From the NCBI GenBank assembly GCA_020636405.1, contig JACJXW010000004.1, positions 3,026,001 through 3,090,000 of the forward strand: a stretch of DNA of 64,000 bases. The letters are read 5' to 3'. Of this stretch, positions 17,323 to 24,232 are shown piece after piece. Each line of letters starts with the position of its first letter. Position 1 is the first letter of the stretch. Made by a program: the position numbers and the translations under genes. The notes under the pieces are model-generated. The model worked only from the letters and a program-made list of their open reading frames with translations. It was not told where the DNA came from and ran no database searches. This DNA is from Lewinellaceae bacterium. Its GTDB lineage: Bacteria > Bacteroidota > Bacteroidia > Chitinophagales > Saprospiraceae.

Positions 17323-18027
17323 ATGTACGCAGATCATTCTCACCGGTATTATGAAAACCAGGCTCGTCTCCTGGTGGCAGTAGATTGTGTCATTTTGGGA
17401 TTCAATAATGGGACGTTGAAATTGTTGTTGTTCAGGCGCAAAGTAGAGCCCTTCCGGAATGAATGGTCGCTTATCGGCAGCTTTGTCCGGCCTGATGAGG
17501 GTGTCGGCCATGCCGCATCCAGGATATTAGAAGAATATACAGGCCTGAAGAATGTGTTTCTGGAGGAACTGGGTTGCTACGGGCATCCGGAACGGGACCC
17601 CGGAGGGCGGGTCATTTCCATTGCACACTACGCCCTCATTCGGGCCATTGAGCAGGACAAGGACCTGGCAGAGAAGTACCAGGCGCATTGGTTCGATTTC
17701 GATCAGTTGCCTGCATTGATACTCGACCACCGGAAAATGGTGGATAACGCCCTCGAAAAACTGCGCCGCAAGGCACGCTATCATCCCATTGGCTTTGAGC
17801 TGTTGCCGGAAAAATTTACCATTCCGCAGCTAAAGATCCTTTATGACGCCATTTATCAGAAGGAACTGGACCGCCGCAATTTCAGGAAGAAGATCCTTTC
17901 GATGAATATCCTGGAAAAGCTGGATGAAAAAGATAAAACCAGTTCCAGGAAGGGAGCCTTCCTGTATCGTTTCGACAAGGCGAAGTACGAGGAACTATCG
18001 GGAAAAGGGTTCGATTTCGAGTTGTAA
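17323..18027 (+). CDS. NrtR-type Nudix-domain transcriptional regulator
   Basis: A 234-residue protein with an N-terminal Nudix-like domain (about 13-150) and a C-terminal winged helix (about 155-225), the layout of the NrtR/AraR-like regulators. The Nudix box region (SFVRPDEGVGHAASRILEEYTGL) lacks the full GX5EX7REUXEEXGU set, since the RE pair is absent, so the domain probably senses a ligand instead of hydrolysing it. The C-terminal PEKFTIPQLKILYDAIY and KRGAFLYRF-like segment (RKGAFLYRFDKAKY) is typical of the branch. It is divergent from galT across two operator-like repeats. Family members control NAD, pentose or other sugar genes; here galactose control is the best inference. Confidence 0.85.
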   Translation: MYADHSHRYYENQARLLVAVDCVILGFNNGTLKLLLFRRKVEPFRNEWSLIGSFVRPDEGVGHAASRILEEYTGLKNVFLEELGCYGHPERDPGGRVISIAHYALIRAIEQDKDLAEKYQAHWFDFDQLPALILDHRKMVDNALEKLRRKARYHPIGFELLPEKFTIPQLKILYDAIYQKELDRRNFRKKILSMNILEKLDEKDKTSSRKGAFLYRFDKAKYEELSGKGFDFEL

Positions 18028-18149
18028 CGGGTAACCGAAAAGGGGTAATTCTTGGAAAGATTATGGCGGCAATCAGGTGAAAAGGGGGTTCTGCCCATCA
18101 GGATTATTATTTTTGCCCTGAAATTATAGAATCCCAACGCACTCCAACC

Positions 18150-19925
18150 ATGAATAGGATGTCATACCGATTATATTGTTGCCTGGCCTTTTTCCTGCTC
18201 AGCAATGCTCTGGCATTTGGCCAGGATCAGAAAATAGTCGACAGCTTGCTCGCTCTGTTACCGGATGCCCCGGATACGTCCAACCTGGAGGTTTACATCA
18301 GCCTGGCGGAAGAGTATTTTTACACCGATCATCAGAAAGCTAAGCATTACGTTGACGCCTATCTTGATATTGCCCGGAAATACAAGTCTCCGCCCCACAT
18401 CGCCTTCGGCACCAACATGCTGGGGGTCTATTACAATATAACTTCCCAAAATAAGGAAGGGCTTCAGGCCTTTGAAACGGCAAAGGCCATGTACGAAAGC
18501 CAGGGCAACCAGGAAAGGGTAAGCGCTGTGCTCAACAACCTTTCCATAACCAACCGGAGGATGGGGTATCTTCAGAGAGCCCTGGAGAATCAAATGGAAT
18601 CCCTTGCGATAAAAGAGAAGATCGGAGTAGGGGAGGAGGCATTGGCGGCAAGCTACTGGAATATCGGCAACATCCTGGGGGACATTGAAAACTATTCGGA
18701 GTCTAACGCCTGGTACCGGAAGGCAGAGCGGGTATATTCCCGGCTTGGGCTGAAAGACGACCTGGTCAATATCCGCTACTTGGTGGCGCTCAACCTCAAG
18801 GAAATGGATTCACTCGAACTGGCCATGCCGGTTTTCGAGGAGGCACTGGTATATTTCCGAAAGAACAACCTGCACAACGACGTGGCCGGCTGCCTGGACA
18901 ACCTGGGGGCGATCAGTAAAGGCCGCGGCGACCTGGAAAAAGCGGAAGCCTACTACCTCGAGGCGTTGGAGATTGCCGAGGCGCACGGAGAAGAAAGCCT
19001 CCCGGGCCTGTTGTACCGCCGGCTGGCCAATGTCTTCCGGGAAAAGAAAGCATATCCCCAGGCGCTGGATTATGCAGAGCGGGCGTTGGAAGTGTCCCGA
19101 AAAACCAGTGTGCGTAAAAAGATGATCACCGACTACCTCGTGCTGTCGCAGATCACCGAAGACATGGGGGACCCGGGCCGCGCGCTCCGCTATTTCCAGG
19201 AGTACCACGCCCTTTCCGATTCGGTATTCGCTGAAGACAAGATCCTCGCCATGAACGAGCTGGAAGTCAAGTACCAGACAGAGAAAAAGCAACAGGAAAT
19301 ACAGTTGTTGAATGAAAAAGCGGCAAGGGCTGCCCTGGTACAAAAGAGTTTAGCCGGAGCTGTTGTCGCCCTGATTGCCCTGTTGGGAGTATTGGCCTAC
19401 GCTATCCGGCAAAGAGCCCGGCGCAGCCGGCTCGAAAAAGAAAAACTGGACGCTGAGATCGCTTTTAAAAAGCGGGAGCTGTCGGCATTTGCAATGCAAC
19501 TGGCGCAAAAGAATGAAGTGCTGAAAAATATACAGGACGACCTCTCTGCCATCCGGCTCAGTGCCGGTGAGAATAAAGGCCTGAACCGGATCAACCGGAA
19601 GATCGGCCGCACGCTCCATGACGATACCAACTGGGATCTGTTCCTCCAGCGCTTTGAAGCAGTACACCAGGGATACCAAAGGAATGTGACCGAGGCCTTT
19701 CCCTCCATCACCCCCAATGACCTCCGGCTGATGGCCCTGATCAAGATGCACCTTTCTCCCAAAGAGATCGCTTCCATGCTGAACCTCTCCAACGAAGGGA
19801 TCAAAAAAGCCCGTTACCGCCTGCGGAAAAAGCTGGGCGTGGAAACCTCCGAATCGCTCGACGAGTTTGTGGTGAGCTTGTTTTCGGACAAGAGACAGCC
19901 AGCCATGGCGGGAGACAAAGCCTGA
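18150..19925 (+). CDS. membrane-anchored TPR regulator with C-terminal LuxR-like HTH
   Basis: A 591-residue protein with a signal peptide (1-25), a run of TPR motifs over about residues 30-370, one transmembrane helix near 390-412 (AGAVVALIALLGVLAYAI), a cytoplasmic coiled coil, and a C-terminal helix-turn-helix (LSPKEIASMLNLSNEGIKKA then YRLRKKLGV). This layout, with the TPRs outside and the DNA-binding domain inside the cell, is a common Bacteroidota one-component sensor. The ligand and the target are unknown. It stands alone, and the next gene downstream is only a fragment. Confidence 0.82.
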   Translation: MNRMSYRLYCCLAFFLLSNALAFGQDQKIVDSLLALLPDAPDTSNLEVYISLAEEYFYTDHQKAKHYVDAYLDIARKYKSPPHIAFGTNMLGVYYNITSQNKEGLQAFETAKAMYESQGNQERVSAVLNNLSITNRRMGYLQRALENQMESLAIKEKIGVGEEALAASYWNIGNILGDIENYSESNAWYRKAERVYSRLGLKDDLVNIRYLVALNLKEMDSLELAMPVFEEALVYFRKNNLHNDVAGCLDNLGAISKGRGDLEKAEAYYLEALEIAEAHGEESLPGLLYRRLANVFREKKAYPQALDYAERALEVSRKTSVRKKMITDYLVLSQITEDMGDPGRALRYFQEYHALSDSVFAEDKILAMNELEVKYQTEKKQQEIQLLNEKAARAALVQKSLAGAVVALIALLGVLAYAIRQRARRSRLEKEKLDAEIAFKKRELSAFAMQLAQKNEVLKNIQDDLSAIRLSAGENKGLNRINRKIGRTLHDDTNWDLFLQRFEAVHQGYQRNVTEAFPSITPNDLRLMALIKMHLSPKEIASMLNLSNEGIKKARYRLRKKLGVETSESLDEFVVSLFSDKRQPAMAGDKA

Positions 19926-20030
19926 GGTAAAAATAACGTTGCAGTTAGAAGGAGGGGCCTTTTCCTTGTGGTGTTTAAAGACAAACAGCAAATTTATTTT
20001 CGGGAAACAGGCAAACCGTATAACTACAAT

Positions 20031-20340
20031 TCCGGATGCGGGACTGGGGGCCATCACCGGGTCGCCCTTCGATTTCGGAAAGTTTGAAACACCGACGCTG
20101 CGGAACATCGAGCTGACCTGGCCGTACATGCACGACGGGCGCTACGCCACACTGGAGGAGGTGGTCGATTTTTACGGCGAAGGGCTTCATACTTCTCCGA
20201 ATGCCGATCCGCTGATGAAGGCCCTCCCTCAGGGAGGGAAACATTTTACTGTCCAGGAGAAAAGCGCACTGATCGCCTTTTTGAAGACATTGACAGATAC
20301 AAGTTATACGACTAACCCGGAGCTGTCAAGCCCGTTTTGA
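20031..20340 (+). pseudogene. C-terminal fragment of a di-haem cytochrome c peroxidase (MauG/CCP family)
   Basis: The reading frame from about 20031 to the stop at 20340 gives GLGAITGSPFDFGKFETPTL, then ELTWPYMHDGRYATLEEVV and a C-terminal helix, which is the last 100 residues of a bacterial cytochrome c peroxidase, including the MHDGR methionine that ligates the high-potential haem. No CxxCH haem motif is present, and the 90 residues upstream in the frame (from 19939) do not resemble the family. An intact member would be 330 residues or more. It is therefore a decayed copy, truncated at its 5' end next to the TPR regulator. Confidence 0.75.
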
Positions 20341-20464
20341 GTCCTTTAACCAGGTGGCCAAATCAATGTCTTCCATCTCGGCTTGAACAAGGCCCCTTCT
20401 TGTCCAGCGGTTATTTCCCTTCCGGCCTTTCCTTAAGGTTGGTTATCAAAAAAACATGAACTTT

Positions 20465-20479
20465 GTGACCCCATCAGGA
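20465..20479. repeat. tRNA-Arg 3'-end duplication, possible att site
   Basis: GTGACCCCATCAGGA matches the 3' end of the tRNA-Arg gene at 21717-21731 in 13 of 15 positions and in the same orientation. This is the expected mark left by integration at a tRNA 3' end. Confidence 0.5.
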
Positions 20480-20525
20480 AGCATTTAGAATTCTGATAAT
20501 GAGGCAGTTATGTGTAAAATCAGGG

Positions 20526-20552
20526 CTCGGTGCAAAATCTGGTACAAAAAAA
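20526..20552 (+). repeat. left copy of a 27-bp direct repeat
   Basis: This matches 21585-21611 in 25 of 27 positions. The repeat has an internal double GGTACAAAA-like motif. The two copies bracket the HNH gene pair. Similar short tandem motifs are often seen near integrase attachment regions, but no integrase is present. Confidence 0.75.
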
Positions 20553-20591
20553 ATATTGCCTTTTTTTGTACTCCAAAAAGGCAATATTTTT
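20549..20591. terminator. bidirectional terminator hairpin
   Basis: Perfect 17-base arms at 20549-20565 and 20575-20591 with a 9-base loop start in A runs and end in T runs, so an intrinsic terminator can form on either strand. Confidence 0.7.
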
Positions 20592-20718
20592 GAGGAACCG
20601 GAAGGGTAGGGGGGCATCATTAAGCATCCATTAGAACTATTTCCAGAACATTGTGGTATTCTACTATAATAAAGACATTCCTGAATTTTAGTTATCTTTC
20701 GGAAAACAATGTGCGGAA

Positions 20719-21126
20719 ATGAATATGCAGTCCACTAAGCTGGAATTAATCAAATTGATAGCGGATATCCAGAGCGAAGAGCTGCTGGATCGGGTCAGGC
20801 TATTTCTTAAGGAGGTGGAAAGTGAAATGAAAGCTTTAGATAAGCCCCCGGCCCTAAGCAAAGAAGAAACGGAACTCCTGCTGAAAATTAATGAAGGCCT
20901 GCCGGAAGAAGTCCAGCTTAGGTACAATGAGTTGCTTATCAAACAGTCGGAAGAAACGATGACGGAGGCGGAACATAAGGAATTGGTGCAGCTGATCCCC
21001 CGAGTCGAAGCCAAGGGTGCGGAACGCATGAGGTATCTTATTCAGTTGGCCCAATTGTGGAACACTTCAGTTGATGAAGTAATGGAACGTTTAGGAATCA
21101 AGCCTCCCCCTGTCATTCATGCCTAA
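20719..21126 (+). CDS. small all-helical protein paired with an HNH nuclease
   Basis: A 135-residue protein of unknown function, predicted almost wholly helical and acidic. The N-terminal 40 residues (KLELIKLIADIQSEELLDRV onward) have the amphipathic pattern seen in many antitoxin-like proteins; the middle is rich in Glu and Leu; the C terminus (WNTSVDEVMERLGIKPPP) looks like a helix-turn-helix or a tail. Its stop overlaps the start of the HNH gene by 8 bases, so the two are translationally coupled. An antitoxin, immunity or targeting subunit is possible, but nothing in the sequence proves it. An internal ATG at 20725 is another possible start. Confidence 0.7.
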   Translation: MNMQSTKLELIKLIADIQSEELLDRVRLFLKEVESEMKALDKPPALSKEETELLLKINEGLPEEVQLRYNELLIKQSEETMTEAEHKELVQLIPRVEAKGAERMRYLIQLAQLWNTSVDEVMERLGIKPPPVIHA

Positions 21127-21550
21127 GAGACACATCTCTGAATCTGTAAAGCAAGCCGTTGATGAAAGAGCTGGAGGCCGTTGTGAGTACTGCATGTCGC
21201 TTCGCAAGTACAGTCCTCAGCCTTTTATTATTGAGCACATTATTCCCAGAATTAAAGGTGGTTCTGACGCTTTGAATAACCTTGCCTTATCCTGTGGCGG
21301 ATGCAATGGCCACAAATATCAAAAGACAGAAGCTACGGACCCAATAACAGGTGTATTGGTGCCCCTTTTCCATCCTCGGCATGATGATTGGTTCACTCAC
21401 TTTGAATGGGATGTAGATTATTTACAGGTCATAGGGATTACGCCAGTTGGAAGGGCTACTGAAAGAGCTCTCTATTTAAACCGTGAGGAGTTGATCAATC
21501 TCAGGGCCTTGGTTAAGATGACGGGGGAGCATCCGCCGCTTAAAGAATAA
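21119..21550 (+). CDS. HNH endonuclease
   Basis: A 143-residue protein with a complete HNH/McrA-type zinc-bound motif: CEYC at residues 22-25, the catalytic-region HIIPRIKGG with H40, an NLALSC segment, and CGGCN at 59-63 followed by H65. The family cuts DNA in phage packaging, restriction, homing and toxin systems. It overlaps the upstream helical protein by 8 bases and lies inside a segment bounded by direct repeats next to tRNA-Arg. A defence or selfish-element nuclease is the likely role, and a repair role cannot be excluded. The C-terminal 60 residues (DDWFTHFEWD onward) recur in many stand-alone HNH proteins. Confidence 0.85.
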   Translation: MPKRHISESVKQAVDERAGGRCEYCMSLRKYSPQPFIIEHIIPRIKGGSDALNNLALSCGGCNGHKYQKTEATDPITGVLVPLFHPRHDDWFTHFEWDVDYLQVIGITPVGRATERALYLNREELINLRALVKMTGEHPPLKE

Positions 21551-21584
21551 TGGAGCGGGTTCTGGATAGTGGCTCATTTATCTT

Positions 21585-21611
21585 CTCGGTACAAAATCGG
21601 GTACAAAAAAA
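21585..21611 (+). repeat. right copy of a 27-bp direct repeat
   Basis: Partner of 20526-20552 (25 of 27 identical), located 34 bases after the HNH stop. It contains two GGTACAAAA motifs three bases apart. Confidence 0.75.
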
Positions 21612-21642
21612 GAGGCCGGCAGGAGGTCATGAAAATAATAAC

Positions 21643-21704
21643 ACATTGATTATCAAAGATTTAAAGGAAAAGAAGGTGTCTTGCAAATCCTTGATAATCA
21701 ATGT
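21643..21704. repeat. 14-bp inverted repeat beside the tRNA 3' end
   Basis: Perfect arms at 21643-21656 and 21691-21704 are separated by 34 bases. The right arm ends 13 bases from the tRNA 3' end. It could be a recombinase-binding site or a tRNA transcript terminator; there is no T-tract on the tRNA strand. Confidence 0.6.
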
Positions 21705-21717
21705 ATTACAAATTTAG

Positions 21718-21789
21718 TGACCCCGCCAGGACTCGAACCTGGATCTAGAGTTTAGGAAACTCCTATTCTATCCCTTGAACTACGGGGTC
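21718..21789 (-). tRNA. tRNA-Arg (anticodon CCT)
   Basis: The minus strand folds as a cloverleaf: acceptor GACCCCG pairing with CGGGGTC, D arm from GTTC, an anticodon loop TTCCTAA with anticodon CCT, and a T arm around GGTTCGAGTCC. CCA is not encoded. It decodes AGG. Its 3' end is duplicated at 20465-20479, which suggests that it has served as an integration target. Confidence 0.93.
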
Positions 21790-22559
21790 GTATGGGCTTT
21801 CGCGGCAAATATAGGCAATAGTTTGAAATTTGGCTAAACAGATTGAGGGTGGAAATTGCCGGAAACCAGGTAAGATACAAGGAAGCGGAGGAATGGCTTC
21901 CTGCCCGATAAAGTATGATCCGAATCCGCTACCATTTATGAGGTAAGAATGGGCCGGATCAGGATTGGACTCAAAAAAAATCAGTTTTTGAAAAAAAAAT
22001 AAGATGTCGTTTGGTGGCTTCAGGTTGTTCGTCCCTCCGATGATCTGAATCGGGTTGATACCCAGAAGAGGAAGTAGAAAATTCCCGCTACTGTGTTGAG
22101 AAGGCCAATGCGAGGGGCGGCTTCGCCGCTTGGGGCTTTCAGTTCGATAGGTTTTTGAGCAAAGTGTTTGAAGCCCGAATAAAAGCAAACGAAAAGAGGA
22201 AGGCAAAGACAGGTAAGGAGCTGTTTCCCGAAAATTGGCACAGTTTATGCACTCTGTTTGATATCCCGGGCAACGGCCAGCTCCTACCGGCCTCCCGGAT
22301 AGAATCGATCAGTAATAAACCATGTCCATATCAGTAAGGGGCCTGGGCTGCTTGCAGCCAGGCCCCTTATTATTTTATAGCAGATATCCATTTGGACAGG
22401 GACATTGCCGGCTTTGGAAAATCAGGAAGGTGCCACGGGCGCATAGCGTTTATCTAATGGCTGAACACTATTCCGAAACCGGCCGCACAAATTGAAGATG
22501 TTTACCTATTTTTGAAGGGCTATTTGCAGGCAGCCACAAAAGAAGCCAAAACAACGGAT
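21790..22559. other. long intergenic region without a supported gene
   Basis: The only clear structures are a short GGCGGCTTCGCCGC hairpin near 22110 and a strong terminator at 22336-22368. Short frames on both strands give no recognisable protein. A plus-strand 60-codon frame ends inside the terminator stem, but its sequence is not recognisable and it starts at TTG. Confidence 0.5.
22336..22368 (+). terminator. GC-rich terminator hairpin
   Basis: A 15-base stem with one bulged G pairs 22336-22351 with 22354-22368, followed on the plus strand by ATTATTTTAT. No convincing gene precedes it, which leaves open an unannotated small transcript upstream. Confidence 0.65.
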
Positions 22560-22919
22560 ATGAATATCGAAGAATTCCGGGAGTACTGCCTTTTCAAAAA
22601 GGGCGTGGAAGAAGCCTTCCCTTTCGACGAAATGACGCTGGTTTTTAAGGTCATGGGCAAGATATTCGCCATCACCGGGCTGGACAGCGCCGAGTTTACG
22701 GTCAACCTCAAATGCGACCCGGATCGCGCCATCGAGTTGCGGGAGGAATACCCCGAAGTCCGCCCCGGCTGGCACATGAACAAAAAGCACTGGAATACAG
22801 TGGAATTCGAAACTGGCCTTTCCGATGAGTTTCTTTGTGAACTGATCGACCATTCTTATGACATGGTGTTGAAGGGGCTGCCGAAGAAGGTGAGAGCGGA
22901 GTTGGAGGGGATGGATTAG
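22560..22919 (+). CDS. MmcQ/YjbR-family protein
   Basis: A 119-residue protein of the MmcQ/YjbR double-wing DNA-binding-like family. The start at 22560 gives MNIEEFREYCLFKKGVEEAF, the usual N terminus, and the conserved core FKVMGKIFAI, YPEVRPGWHMNKKHWNTV and the LIDHSYDMVLKGLPKK tail are all present. The biochemical role is not established. The gene ends 23 bases before the FAD oxidoreductase and is probably co-transcribed with it. Confidence 0.85.
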   Translation: MNIEEFREYCLFKKGVEEAFPFDEMTLVFKVMGKIFAITGLDSAEFTVNLKCDPDRAIELREEYPEVRPGWHMNKKHWNTVEFETGLSDEFLCELIDHSYDMVLKGLPKKVRAELEGMD

Positions 22920-22942
22920 GGGGAGCTTAAATTGTATGATGA

Positions 22943-23998
22943 ATGACGACGGATTTTCTCATAATCGGACAGGGATTGGCGGGCACCCTGCTGGCCTATT
23001 TCCTGGAGCAGGCCGGTAAGAGCGTACACGTGGTGGATCAATACGATGAACGGGCGGCAACACAGGTTGCGGCAGGTATCATCAATCCCATCACCGGGCG
23101 GCGCTATGTCAAATCCTGGAAGGTTGACGAGCTCATTCCTTTTGCGCGCCATACTTACCGGGCGCTCGAATCCGATCTGGGCATTTCCGTTTACCACGAA
23201 CGCAATATTCTTCGTGCCCTGTTCAACAGCCGGGAGGAGAACGACTGGATGGCCCGGATAGGAGAGGAGGGGTACGCGGAATATATGCTCGATGCGGCCG
23301 GGTTGGAAGCTTATGCTGAAAAAACGGCCCCTGCATTCAGCTACGGCGAGGTAAGGCACAGCGCTCAGGTGGAGGTGGGAAAACTTGCCGGCGCCTACCG
23401 CGCTTACCTGGCAGAAAAAAAGGCCCTTACGGCGGAGCCTTTTGATTATGAGGAGTTGGAACTTACTGGTTCCGGCGTCCGCTATGGTGGACTGGAAGCC
23501 GGTACTGCTGTTTTTTGCGAAGGGCACCGGGCATGCTTCAACCCCTACTTCAACTACCTGCCGTTCGGAGGAGCCAAGGGGGAGGTGCTGATCGTCCGCA
23601 TTCCGGATGCAGGTTTTGCAAAGATCCTCAAGCACCGCGTGTTCATCGTTCCCCTTCAGGATGGCCTGTACTGGGTGGGCTCTACCTATGGATGGAACTA
23701 TGGGGACGACAACCCTACTACCGAAGGGCGCGAATTCCTGGAAGGCCGGCTTAGAGATATCCTCACCGTACCCTTCGAGGTGGTGGAACACCGCGCCGCC
23801 ATCCGCCCGACCGTCAAAGACCGGCGGCCCTTCCTGGGGCGGCACCCGGAATACGATCAGCTGGCCCTCTTTAACGGGCTGGGCACTAAAGGAGCTTCCC
23901 TAGGGCCTTTCTGGGCCAAACACATGGCTGATTTTCTGACTGAAAATGTTACATTAGAGAGGGTAGTGGACATTAGCCGGTTTGAAGTGGCAAGTTGA
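22943..23998 (+). CDS. DAO-family FAD-dependent oxidoreductase
   Basis: A 351-residue flavoprotein. The N terminus FLIIGQGLAGTLLAYFLEQ is a GxGxxG Rossmann FAD motif, and the C-terminal block (AAIRPTVKDRRPFLG then FNGLGTKGAS) is the second FAD-binding region of D-amino-acid-oxidase-like proteins. The segment QVAAGIINPITGRRYVKSW resembles the catalytic region of MnmC/ThiO-type relatives. The substrate is unknown, a glycine or amine oxidase being most likely by family. It has no signal peptide, so it is cytoplasmic. Confidence 0.82.
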   Translation: MTTDFLIIGQGLAGTLLAYFLEQAGKSVHVVDQYDERAATQVAAGIINPITGRRYVKSWKVDELIPFARHTYRALESDLGISVYHERNILRALFNSREENDWMARIGEEGYAEYMLDAAGLEAYAEKTAPAFSYGEVRHSAQVEVGKLAGAYRAYLAEKKALTAEPFDYEELELTGSGVRYGGLEAGTAVFCEGHRACFNPYFNYLPFGGAKGEVLIVRIPDAGFAKILKHRVFIVPLQDGLYWVGSTYGWNYGDDNPTTEGREFLEGRLRDILTVPFEVVEHRAAIRPTVKDRRPFLGRHPEYDQLALFNGLGTKGASLGPFWAKHMADFLTENVTLERVVDISRFEVAS

Positions 23999-24232
23999 AG
24001 GCTTGTGTGGCCCAGCGAAGAAAAAAGGCCATAGTGTTGTATCGCTGTTCTGGAGGGCCTCTTTCAGCCGGATAGCCGTCATCCTTTAGGGCTGTCGTAT
24101 AAAATACAAGAATAACATCAAAAAAAACTTCACCCTCTATGTAATTGTACCCCTTTCCGCATCGTATTAATGTGGGAAACCAAAGGCCTTTTCCACAACC
24201 TCTGAATAAATGAAGCTAACCAACTAACCATT

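Larger units (their letters stand above)
20341..20718. other. intergenic region forming the left end of the tRNA-linked island
   Basis: There is no gene here. It contains a copy of the tRNA-Arg 3' end (20465-20479), one member of a 27-base direct repeat (20526-20552), and a long hairpin (20549-20591). A TATCTTTC element at 20693-20700, one mismatch from TAnnTTTG, may drive the two-gene module. Confidence 0.6.

Noticed and set aside
21763..22241. Two minus-strand frames (147 and 73 codons) near the tRNA
   Set aside because: The longer overlaps the tRNA-Arg gene and reads as low-similarity noise; the shorter has a hydrophobic stretch but no recognisable family.
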